Positions 50,187 to 58,410 of a stretch of DNA of 64,000 bases are shown piece after piece. Under the pieces are notes generated by a model. The model did not search any database and had not been told where the DNA came from. It worked only from the letters and a program-made list of their open reading frames with translations. The position numbers were made by a program, and so were the translations under genes. The stretch is taken from NCBI GenBank assembly GCA_965223125.1, contig OZ244984.1:558001-622000 (forward strand), read 5' to 3'. Origin of the DNA: Pacificispira sp965223125. GTDB taxonomy: Bacteria > Pseudomonadota > Alphaproteobacteria > UBA8366 > Aestuariispiraceae. The number at the start of each line of letters is the position of its first letter. Position 1 is the stretch's first letter.

Positions 50187-53138
50187 CTAGCGGATCGCGC
50201 CGGTATCGATCCAGTAGCCCTCGTCATTGCGCAACGTCTGGAGCCGGATGGACAGGCGTCGATTGCTGACCTCCTCGCCATCCTTGTTGGTGACCCGTGC
50301 AATTTCCAGCGTTTCGCCGACCGCCCCCTTGCGCCCGCGCGTGACCCGGCTCAATTCAACATTCAATGGCGTATGGGCGCGCAGCCTGTTCGCGGATTCG
50401 TCATCCGCAAAGTCGAGGACATAAAGCTGCGTCGCGGGCCACCGGGCAATCGGCAACTGCCGGAACCCGATCACCATCGTATTGTTGAAGGGAATGCCAG
50501 GGCCTTCGAACATATAATCCGGATCATCCAGATTGACGTTCGTGTAATACTCATCCTCCTTGCGGATGCGCCCTTCGGTATCACTTTTCCCGATGATCCG
50601 GGTCGTCGATTTCGGCGTCAGAAGATCGCTGCGAAATCCGAATTGTGGCAATCGCCCCCGCGCAATCGCGCCAATCATCGCCCCGACCGCCGCTGTGGTC
50701 TTGGGATCCTTGATGCGGTGGGCGGCATCGCGGAACGGATACCAGTCGCCGACCCGATAGCGATGCAGCGGCACGATGCGATCCGGTGTCAGCGGAACGG
50801 AGGCGCGGATCAGTTCCAGCACGACCGGCAGTCGGGAAGGACGGCCCGACAGCAGCAGCAGGTCGCAATCATAGGCCCGGATCGCCTCGCACATGGCGGA
50901 AAAGGCCAGGTTCAGCACCTCACCGACGGTTTTGGCGATGGCATTCACATTGACCGGAAAGACCAAATCACGCAGCACGAAATCCACGCCGCCACGCTCG
51001 ATCACCTTGTTCTCAAAGAACTGCAGGACGCGGACGGGCGGTTCCTTGTCGGCGGAGAAGACATCGCTGTAGGAAAGGGAGCGGGTATCGGTCGCGCGGA
51101 ACGGATCGAATCCCTCATACTCGGACAGGATGGCCAGACCGATGGGTATGGCAATCTGCGAGATGAATTGCTGGCGCAGCGTGCTTTCCGCCTTCTTCGT
51201 CTCGCTTCGGTCGCCGCCAAAAAGTTCCGTCATCAGGGCGGATGCCGTGGAAACTCCGGCAGCAGCCACCGCGGCCTCGATCACGCTCAACACATGGCGG
51301 TCGATGACCTTGCGCAGGATATCGTCCCCGGCCAGATTGAAGCCTTCCCGGAAGCGCTGGTCGGGGATGATGGAGACTGCGGTCCCAGCCCCCTCCACCG
51401 CATAATCAGTGATGATGAGATCGGTGGTGCCGCCGCCGATATCGATACTGGCGATGCGCAGGACACCGGGGCGCGGTTCCTCCATATGAGGGCGCTTCAT
51501 CAGGTTTATGAAGGCGCGGGCATCACCGGCAAAGGTCCGCGCCACTTCGGTATAGAGATAGACCAGTTGCGTCGCGCTCGCCTCGTCCCAGTTCATTTCC
51601 AGCTTCGGCAGATCCGCCGCATCCGCCGCCAACCCCATGCAGAGCCAGGTCAGTTCAATCGCGGTCTTCGCCCGCTCCTCCAGCAGATCCCGTTCCGGCT
51701 TCGTCATCGCGGTCGGCATCGTCATGATGATCGAGCGCAGCCGACGCGGAACCGGGTAATGACCCCGCCGATAGCGATATTCGGGTGAATTGATCATCGT
51801 GACGGCGTGATAGAAGATTTCCGACAGGGCGAACGACATCAGCGAACTGCGGGAATATTTCGCCTCGACCGGCGGCAGGTTTTCCGGATCCTCCGCCTCC
51901 ATCAGATGCCGCGCGCGGCCCTCCCGATTGACCAATCCGGCAAAGATCCCGTCCTTTGCATAGGGTTCCAACTCGCTGTCCGCGCCGCGACCGTTGAAGC
52001 GCCACGGCTGGATACGGGCACGCGTGTCCCACAGATAGCGCTTCGGGCTGGACATGCCGGTATTACCGCCGGTTCCCTCCCGCAACCCCGCCAGCCGCGA
52101 TGCCTCCTGTCCGACCCGCACGATGGTGGGCCAGATGAATGCATCGCTTCGCCCGCTCAATGGCGACAGGTTGTCCTTGCCGAATGTGACCCGGTGGAAC
52201 TCGATATGGCTGTCAAAGGGCTCCCGATAGATCAGTTCGGGACGGGAAAGGTCGCGGAGTTCCAGTTCGGATGCCGATTTCAGGACCAGCCCCCCATCGG
52301 GGTTGGACTCAATCAGAATGCCGCAGGTCCGCGAATTGCCCAGATCAAGCACCAGATCGACATCGATTTTCGCGACATCGCGGTCACTGTCCACATCACT
52401 GAATACGACGGGGCGATCCGCACCGGACAGTTTGAGAAAGGAGAGAAAGGCGAGATAGGCCGCAATGTGGAAATTTTCCACGCCATAGCGGTCGACCATC
52501 GCTTCCAGCACCACCTCGTCAGTTTTCCGATCCGATTTGGACCGCTTGAACTCACGGGCCCGGAACAGATCGAAAATCCATTCCTCCACCCATTGCGCGG
52601 CAACGAAATCACCCAGAAAATGTTGTGCGGTCGTCAGCCTGAACTGCCGCCCCGCCCGCGCATCCTCGGAAGACGGGGCAAGATAGTCCCGCCCCTGAAT
52701 CGTCGGCAGAAGATCGGTATCAAAGGCCAGGGTCAGGTGATGGGTATTTCCATCCTTGTCCGGCCCATTGATCACATCCTTCAGGGGAACAAGGCGGGCC
52801 CGCGCCCAATTCACAGGCCCGAGGGAAAACCCCGATGGCGGCTGTTCCCTGAATACAGGCAGGGGCAACCATGCATTTTCAAACAGTCCGAGCATGTCCG
52901 TCAGGCCGACATCAAATGTCTCCTGCGCCACGACTTCCTTCCTGCCATCGGCATTGAAATAGAAAAGATCCTGAGTCTCCGGGTCTTCTTCAAGCCCGTT
53001 CAACTGACCATCCAGATCATGGAACAGCCAGCTTCGTTTCCCTGCCCCGGCCATGTTCAGGCGCAGATCGACGAACTGAACGCCGCTACGCGGGATCAGA
53101 TTGATTTTGCCCTGGATTTCAGTCGGCTCTGCCAGCAT
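50187..53138 (-). CDS. srfB: SrfB-like protein with actin/Hsp70-type ATPase fold
   Basis: A 983-residue cytoplasmic protein of the SrfB 'virulence factor' family. Phosphate-1 motif: LVLDLGNSRTCGILI (Asp265, Thr271). Phosphate-2 motif: IASIDIGGGTTDLII near residue 570. An adenosine-type motif is seen in LLLLSGRPSRLPVVLELI. These show the ASKHA (actin/Hsp70/sugar-kinase) fold. The N-terminal 250 residues are extra. It precedes srfC by 61 bp. SrfB is known in enteric bacteria as part of srfABC, linked to SsrB regulation in Salmonella and, in Xenorhabdus, reported as a cytotoxic complex. Its biochemical role is unsettled. Confidence 0.9.
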   Translation of the reverse strand: MLAEPTEIQGKINLIPRSGVQFVDLRLNMAGAGKRSWLFHDLDGQLNGLEEDPETQDLFYFNADGRKEVVAQETFDVGLTDMLGLFENAWLPLPVFREQPPSGFSLGPVNWARARLVPLKDVINGPDKDGNTHHLTLAFDTDLLPTIQGRDYLAPSSEDARAGRQFRLTTAQHFLGDFVAAQWVEEWIFDLFRAREFKRSKSDRKTDEVVLEAMVDRYGVENFHIAAYLAFLSFLKLSGADRPVVFSDVDSDRDVAKIDVDLVLDLGNSRTCGILIESNPDGGLVLKSASELELRDLSRPELIYREPFDSHIEFHRVTFGKDNLSPLSGRSDAFIWPTIVRVGQEASRLAGLREGTGGNTGMSSPKRYLWDTRARIQPWRFNGRGADSELEPYAKDGIFAGLVNREGRARHLMEAEDPENLPPVEAKYSRSSLMSFALSEIFYHAVTMINSPEYRYRRGHYPVPRRLRSIIMTMPTAMTKPERDLLEERAKTAIELTWLCMGLAADAADLPKLEMNWDEASATQLVYLYTEVARTFAGDARAFINLMKRPHMEEPRPGVLRIASIDIGGGTTDLIITDYAVEGAGTAVSIIPDQRFREGFNLAGDDILRKVIDRHVLSVIEAAVAAAGVSTASALMTELFGGDRSETKKAESTLRQQFISQIAIPIGLAILSEYEGFDPFRATDTRSLSYSDVFSADKEPPVRVLQFFENKVIERGGVDFVLRDLVFPVNVNAIAKTVGEVLNLAFSAMCEAIRAYDCDLLLLSGRPSRLPVVLELIRASVPLTPDRIVPLHRYRVGDWYPFRDAAHRIKDPKTTAAVGAMIGAIARGRLPQFGFRSDLLTPKSTTRIIGKSDTEGRIRKEDEYYTNVNLDDPDYMFEGPGIPFNNTMVIGFRQLPIARWPATQLYVLDFADDESANRLRAHTPLNVELSRVTRGRKGAVGETLEIARVTNKDGEEVSNRRLSIRLQTLRNDEGYWIDTGAIR

Positions 53139-53175
53139 TCGAATACGCCTTCATCAATGGTCATCCAATCCACGC

Positions 53176-54246
53176 CTAGTGCCTCAGCATGTCGACGACA
53201 ATATCCTCCACCCCCTCCTGCGACGCGATGCAGGACGCCGTTCCACCGGAAGTGCCGACCGTGCATATCACATCCGTGCGGACATAACCGCGTCCATCCG
53301 GGCAGCGCGCAGGAGCATCTTCCCGTATCACGAGATTACGACCGCTGAAAAACGCACTGGCCGATGTTGCGCAGGACTGATGCGATTCCACAACCCAGGC
53401 GCGGCCCTGTCCTTCCGCGTCGAATTCATATTCGACCACGATACCTTCCCCGGTTTCAATACTGATCAGGTCCGATACTGATGTCCATCGTCCAGCCAGA
53501 AAGGAAACATCCCCATCGGCAATCGCCTGTTCCGGAATAACCAGAGACACCCCTGATCCCACTTCGGCGGTATCCGGGGCAGACGAACCGGATTCCATCG
53601 GGGAAAACCGGTCGTGCAAAGTCCAGACAAGAACGATCAGCAGCAATATCAAAACCAGGATGGAACCAATTCCGACCATCTTCCATGGAAAGGAACGCAC
53701 CGTTGGCGCGGATGATTCTGACCCGCCCGCCATTGTCGGCATTTCCGACTGAAGCACGTATTGCGACAGGAACGGCAATACTGATGGAGGCGACGGTTCC
53801 CCCGGCACTTTCATTCCCCAGGCCGTCGCGACCGGCTGTTCCCCGACGATGTACAGATGCTCCGTCGACCCGACATAACCCGCCGCATCGATGCTGTCGC
53901 AGATCATCCCGGCACCCCTGGCGCCGCTGGCGCGCAGGCGATTCGTTGCCGCCGCGATATCCCGAACATAGGCTTCCACTATTTCCGCGTAACGCCGCTT
54001 CTCGTCCGTCGACAGATCGACCCATCGGACGGCCTGACCTTCGCAGGGGGAAAACCAGTCTGTTGAAATGCCATCCTCGCGCTGTCGCGGGATGGCGAAC
54101 AGATCGGCATGGGCAGGTGACAGCCGTGACCGCAACGTCTCTCTGATCTGATCGCTGTTCCGCCAAACGGGTTCACCAAAGGCACCGATCGGATCCAGAA
54201 CCGCCCGGGACGTGGTCTCTAGGTGACTGCCGTGCCGCTGGCCCAT
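53176..54246 (-). CDS. Single-span membrane protein, paralogue of the vWA protein upstream
   Basis: A 356-residue protein. The N-terminal cytoplasmic domain (about 30-160; LRSRLSPAHADLFAIP, then ISTDWFSPCEGQAVRWVDLS and LYIVGEQPVATAWGMKV) aligns with that of the next gene upstream. A membrane span follows at about 192-212 (GIGSILVLILLLIVLVWTL). The C-terminal periplasmic domain (FLAGRWTSVSDLISIE and the Cys-containing PARCPDGRGYVRTDVIC) is a small beta-rich module of unknown type. It lies between the vWA gene (19 bp) and srfB (37 bp). Confidence 0.72.
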   Translation of the reverse strand: MGQRHGSHLETTSRAVLDPIGAFGEPVWRNSDQIRETLRSRLSPAHADLFAIPRQREDGISTDWFSPCEGQAVRWVDLSTDEKRRYAEIVEAYVRDIAAATNRLRASGARGAGMICDSIDAAGYVGSTEHLYIVGEQPVATAWGMKVPGEPSPPSVLPFLSQYVLQSEMPTMAGGSESSAPTVRSFPWKMVGIGSILVLILLLIVLVWTLHDRFSPMESGSSAPDTAEVGSGVSLVIPEQAIADGDVSFLAGRWTSVSDLISIETGEGIVVEYEFDAEGQGRAWVVESHQSCATSASAFFSGRNLVIREDAPARCPDGRGYVRTDVICTVGTSGGTASCIASQEGVEDIVVDMLRH

Positions 54247-54265
54247 GCCCCGGATGGTTATCCTT

Positions 54266-56146
54266 TCATCGACAGTGGGGAGGCAGCGGCGGCTCTTCCG
54301 AGGCCTTTACGATGGCATCCCGGATATCCCCCCCTTCCGCATCGAAAACCCGCCCGTTCCCGGCCTGTGCGATGCATTGTGCCTCCGAATAGCTGCCCAG
54401 TGTGACGACATTGATCACCACGCCCGGCTTTTGTGCCGCAATCGCACGGGCCGCAGCGCAGGCATCCCCGCCACAGGTGCCGTAGCCGTCGGAAACCAGT
54501 ACAATCACCCCTTTATCCTCAGCCGTGCGGCCCTTGATGATATTGCCAGCACGTTCCAGAGCGCGGGCCAGGGGCGTGCCCGCATTGGGCTCTGTCGCCT
54601 CGATTTTCGACATCAGCTCCGCCCGGCGGGACATGGGATAGAAAGCATGGTTCACAATTGAATCGCATGATCCGAATTCAATGAAACCCACATCGACATC
54701 CTCCGGCAGATTGGCGATCATGTTGTTGAGTGCCGACTGTGCCTGATCGATCCGCCTCGATCCTTCCGCGCCGGTCAGGGAATCCAGTTCCCGTATCGCC
54801 GATACGTCTCCGGCATCGGCCCGCGCGACCAGGGCCTCGATGCGGGAGGCGGGAACGCTAACGTCAATCGCCATGCTGCCGGATGTATCCAGCACGACGA
54901 CGACCTCGGGCGCATCGAATGGCTGGCGTTCGGGCGGGCAGGATTCCTGTGCCTGATCCGGCTCCTGGGGCGGCGTTTCAAGAGGGGGAGTCTCCTCCTG
55001 TGGGGGCTGTTGGGGTGGGGGTGCCTGGGCCTCAGTTTCCTGGGGCGGTTGCTCCATCACATCCGTATCCTGCGGGATTTCGGGCTCGGCATCCGGCACC
55101 TGCTGCGGAACGAGTTCTACCGGGACATCCTCCGGCAGGGTCTGCTGCGGCACACAGATACCGGAAGGGCATTCCCTCTGCTTCTCCGCGATCTGCGCTT
55201 CCAGAAGAGCGATCCGGCGACGCAGTTCATCCTCTCGCAGTCGTTCCTGATCCAGAAGGATGACCAGTTCGGCCTCCCGTTCCGGTGTGATGACGACGAC
55301 ATCCGGATCGTTTGTGCGGTCCGGCGCGGTATCCGGCGCGATCACGACAGGCGTATCGCGATTATCCTCAGCGGTGTTGTCATCCACCCCCAGAACGTTT
55401 TCCTCCCTCGGAGGATCTTGAAGTTCTTCTTGTAAAGGAGGATCCACCTCCGGCTCGGTGCTGCTTTCTGAAGTTGGTTGAGTCCTCAAATCAAGAATAT
55501 CGGGAGCACAGGCACGCAACAGGAAGAACGCCAGCAAAAGCAGCAGCAGGGCCAACAACAGCCAACGCAGCCAGGCCGGGAAGATCCAGCCGCGCCGTTC
55601 CTCCGGCTCTTCCTCCTGCGGGAGAGGCGCGTCCGGTGTTATCGGCGGTGTTCCGGGTGGTGGCGGTCGAACTGGATCGGCCATGATCGGGGAAACCTGG
55701 TTCGTCTGCGGCTCATGACCCCAGAGGATCACGACCGGTGACTCCCCGACCCGATAGAGACCGACCGGAGCCGGGGATTGCATCGCAGCCCGCAACAGGG
55801 CACCCACCGCCGCGCTGTCGCCCTTGTTCGCGGTAATCAGAGATTGGGCGGTTTGCTCGATATCGGAAAACAGCCCGCCAACTTCCTGCCGAAGCGCATC
55901 CTGCTCCTCCGGGGACATGTCGGCATAGGCGGTGACCGGCCCTTCAGCATCGGTCCACCAATCAATGTCCTGGCTGCGACCATCCGTAACCGGTTCGGCA
56001 AAGACCTGACGGTGACGCTTTGAAAGGCGCCGCTCCAGCACATCAAAAATCTGCCCGGAGGACTGGAACGCCGGTGAGCCGGATACACCAATGGACCGAT
56101 ATGCGCCGACATCAGTTCTTGAAATGAACGTGTTGCGCCTTATCAA
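54266..56146 (-). CDS. Membrane-anchored vWA-domain protein, first gene of the Srf operon
   Basis: A 626-residue protein. The cytoplasmic N-terminal domain (about 25-150) is followed by a Pro-rich linker, a membrane span (WLRWLLLALLLLLLAFFLL), a long acidic/Gln/Pro-rich periplasmic stretch with a coiled coil, and a C-terminal vWA domain. MIDAS residues are VVVLDTSGSM, the Thr of AGTPLARAL and VLVSDGYGTC. The TTG at 56146 has GGAAGGGCGG upstream and gives an N-terminus that lines up with the paralogue at 53176. A GTG at 56206 abuts its ribosome-binding site and is less likely. It probably transmits a signal or force across the membrane. Confidence 0.8.
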   Translation of the reverse strand: MIRRNTFISRTDVGAYRSIGVSGSPAFQSSGQIFDVLERRLSKRHRQVFAEPVTDGRSQDIDWWTDAEGPVTAYADMSPEEQDALRQEVGGLFSDIEQTAQSLITANKGDSAAVGALLRAAMQSPAPVGLYRVGESPVVILWGHEPQTNQVSPIMADPVRPPPPGTPPITPDAPLPQEEEPEERRGWIFPAWLRWLLLALLLLLLAFFLLRACAPDILDLRTQPTSESSTEPEVDPPLQEELQDPPREENVLGVDDNTAEDNRDTPVVIAPDTAPDRTNDPDVVVITPEREAELVILLDQERLREDELRRRIALLEAQIAEKQRECPSGICVPQQTLPEDVPVELVPQQVPDAEPEIPQDTDVMEQPPQETEAQAPPPQQPPQEETPPLETPPQEPDQAQESCPPERQPFDAPEVVVVLDTSGSMAIDVSVPASRIEALVARADAGDVSAIRELDSLTGAEGSRRIDQAQSALNNMIANLPEDVDVGFIEFGSCDSIVNHAFYPMSRRAELMSKIEATEPNAGTPLARALERAGNIIKGRTAEDKGVIVLVSDGYGTCGGDACAAARAIAAQKPGVVINVVTLGSYSEAQCIAQAGNGRVFDAEGGDIRDAIVKASEEPPLPPHCR

Positions 56147-56354
56147 CGGATCCGCCCTTCCTGAAGAAACGCCACACCGCCCCTGATGCGGAAGTGACCT
56201 CCACACCCTCCTTATAAATCAGCCCATTGGCAACTTGCAAAGTGTAAAATCCAGGTCAACACCCGGTTGAACCGGCTGCCTCCACGCCTGACAACCAGGA
56301 TTGCCGACCGTGCCGGATCAACACCCGCAAAGATCACCGGGAAAGCTCGCGGCT

Positions 56355-57635
56355 TCAGGTCTCGCTGCGGGCGTCGCGCATGGCGGCTTCCAGGATATCC
56401 ATCGCCTCGACGAAAACCTCATCCTGGATCGTGATCGGGGACAGGAAGCGGATCACGTTGCCATGGATGCCACAGGTCAACAGGATCAACCCCCGCTCCT
56501 GTGCCTTGGCCCTGACCCGGTTGGCAAAATCGGCGCTGGGCAGCTTTGTCTTCACATCGTTGAATTCAACCGCATTCATGAAGCCAGGACCACGGATATC
56601 AACGATTTCCGGGATATCCTCGCGCAGGCTTTCCAGGCGTTGCTTCAGGCGAGAGCCCAGCGCATTGGCGCGCTCGCACAGTTGTTCATCCTCGATCACG
56701 TCCAACACGGCATGCGCTGCGGCAATCCCCAGCGGATTGCCACCATAGGTGCCTCCCAGGCCGCCGGGTGCCGGGCCGTCCATGATCCGCGCCTTGCCCG
56801 TGACCGCTGCCAGCGGGAAACCACCCGCCAGACTTTTCGCCATCGTCACCATGTCGGGTTCGATATCGTAATGCTCAACCGCCAGCATCTTGCCGGTGCG
56901 CGCGAAGCCGGTCTGGACCTCGTCGATGATCAGCAGAATGCCGTGCTTGTCACAAATCTCCCGCAGACTTTTCATGAAACTGCGGGGCGCGACATAAAAA
57001 CCGCCTTCGCCCTGCACCGGCTCGATCACGATCGCTGCGACACGAGTGGGATCGACATCGGCCTTGAACAGCTTGTCCAGTGCGGCCAGCGAATCCGCCT
57101 CGGTAACGCCATGCAGTTCCGTCGGGAACGGCGCATGAAAGACATCGGCCGGCATCGAGCCAAAACCGAGCTTGTAGGGCGCAACCTTGCCGGTCAGCGC
57201 CATGCCCATGAACGTGCGGCCATGGAACCCGCCGGAGAAGGCGATCATGGCGTTACGCCCGGTCGAGGCGCGCGCGATCTTCACCGCGTTTTCCAGCGCC
57301 TCCGCCCCGGTCGTGACGAAGACGGTCTTCATCGGCTCGCTGCCCGGCACCAGCCTGTTCAGACGCTCGGCCAGGGCGACGTAATTCTCGTAGGGCACGA
57401 CCTGATGGCAGGTATGGGTGAAGCGGTCCAACTGCGCCTTCACCGCCTCGATCACGCGGGGATGGCGGTGGCCGGTATTCAGCACCGCGATGCCGGAGGC
57501 GAAATCGATGTAGCGACGCCCTTCGGCATCCCAGATTTCCGCATTCTCCGCCCGCTCGGCATATATCTGCGTCATCACGCCGACCCCACGCGAAATCGCG
57601 CCGCTGCGTCGTGCCTCAATTTCCTTGTTCAGCAT
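56355..57635 (-). CDS. gabT: 4-Aminobutyrate aminotransferase
   Basis: A 426-residue class III PLP aminotransferase that converts GABA and 2-oxoglutarate to succinate semialdehyde and glutamate. Typical blocks are DFASGIAVLNTGHRHP, VFVTTGAEALENAVKIAR, FSGGFHGRTFMGMALTGK, LLIIDEVQTGFARTGKM and the PLP lysine region MAKSLAGGFPLAAVTG. GGTYGGNPLGIAAA matches GabT/PuuE enzymes. The start at 57635 has AAAGGAT upstream. It is divergent from a PuuR-like regulator, which suggests use in putrescine/GABA catabolism; no succinate-semialdehyde dehydrogenase is adjacent. Confidence 0.92.
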   Translation of the reverse strand: MLNKEIEARRSGAISRGVGVMTQIYAERAENAEIWDAEGRRYIDFASGIAVLNTGHRHPRVIEAVKAQLDRFTHTCHQVVPYENYVALAERLNRLVPGSEPMKTVFVTTGAEALENAVKIARASTGRNAMIAFSGGFHGRTFMGMALTGKVAPYKLGFGSMPADVFHAPFPTELHGVTEADSLAALDKLFKADVDPTRVAAIVIEPVQGEGGFYVAPRSFMKSLREICDKHGILLIIDEVQTGFARTGKMLAVEHYDIEPDMVTMAKSLAGGFPLAAVTGKARIMDGPAPGGLGGTYGGNPLGIAAAHAVLDVIEDEQLCERANALGSRLKQRLESLREDIPEIVDIRGPGFMNAVEFNDVKTKLPSADFANRVRAKAQERGLILLTCGIHGNVIRFLSPITIQDEVFVEAMDILEAAMRDARSET

Positions 57636-57782
57636 GCTGGATATCCTTTGCGTTCGGGCGGATTCTCGCACCGCCTGCCAAGAAGATGGTCGACATTGCA
57701 TAACAAATGCTCAATATATTTATCATCTCAGAAACGGCGTGGCAATCGCGCGCTGTTCTTCCGGGAGAATTCGGAGCTTGGC

Positions 57783-58370
57783 ATGAGCGATGTCGATATC
57801 GGCGAGAGACTGAAGACGCTGCGGGAAACTCGCGGCCTGTCGCAGCGGCAACTGGCACAAGCGGCAGGTGTCACCGGATCAATGATTTCGATGATCGAAC
57901 AGAACCGCACCAGCCCGTCGGTCGCCACCTTGAGGAAAATCCTCGGCGGGCTTGCCGTCTCCCTTGGTGCCTTTTTCGAGGAGGTGTCAAATGAGCCGCA
58001 GCGCTGGCATTTCACCCGCGCCGATCTGGGTGAGATCAATCCCGAAATCAAGCGTGGCGCCCCCGCCCCACCGGATGCAGCAAAGACGATCAGTTTCCTA
58101 CAGGTAGGCGGCACCGGGGCAAGTACATTACAGATGCTCTACGAACACTATCCTCCCGGTGCCGATACCGGCCCGGAACTCTACAGCCATGAGGCGGAAG
58201 AGGCCGGGATCGTGATCGAAGGCGAAATTGAAATCACCGTCGGCACGGAAACCAGACTGCTGAAAACGGGTGACGCCTATCTCTTCAACAGTCGCCTCGC
58301 CCACCGATTCCGCAATCCCGGATCGACTCCCTGCATCATCGTCAGCGCCTGTACTCCACCGACATTCTGA
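57783..58370 (+). CDS. XRE-cupin transcriptional regulator (PuuR-like)
   Basis: A 195-residue regulator with an N-terminal helix-turn-helix (LKTLRETRGLSQRQLAQAAG and MISMIEQNRTSPSVATLRKI) and a C-terminal cupin (YEHYPPGADTGPELYSHEAEEAG, quoted in part, and LLKTGDAYLFNSRLAHRFRN). This is the layout of PuuR, repressor of putrescine catabolism. It starts 148 bp from the divergent gabT and probably controls it. The intergenic DNA is AT-rich, but I cannot pick a clear operator. Confidence 0.87.
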   Translation: MSDVDIGERLKTLRETRGLSQRQLAQAAGVTGSMISMIEQNRTSPSVATLRKILGGLAVSLGAFFEEVSNEPQRWHFTRADLGEINPEIKRGAPAPPDAAKTISFLQVGGTGASTLQMLYEHYPPGADTGPELYSHEAEEAGIVIEGEIEITVGTETRLLKTGDAYLFNSRLAHRFRNPGSTPCIIVSACTPPTF

Positions 58371-58410
58371 TCTGTCTTAGAGCGGAGGGTGTGCATTCTG
58401 ACCCACCACT

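Noticed and set aside
58371..58410. Imperfect hairpin between the PuuR-like gene and purH as a bidirectional terminator
   Set aside because: The stem has mismatches and no T-run, so it does not meet the standard for a call.
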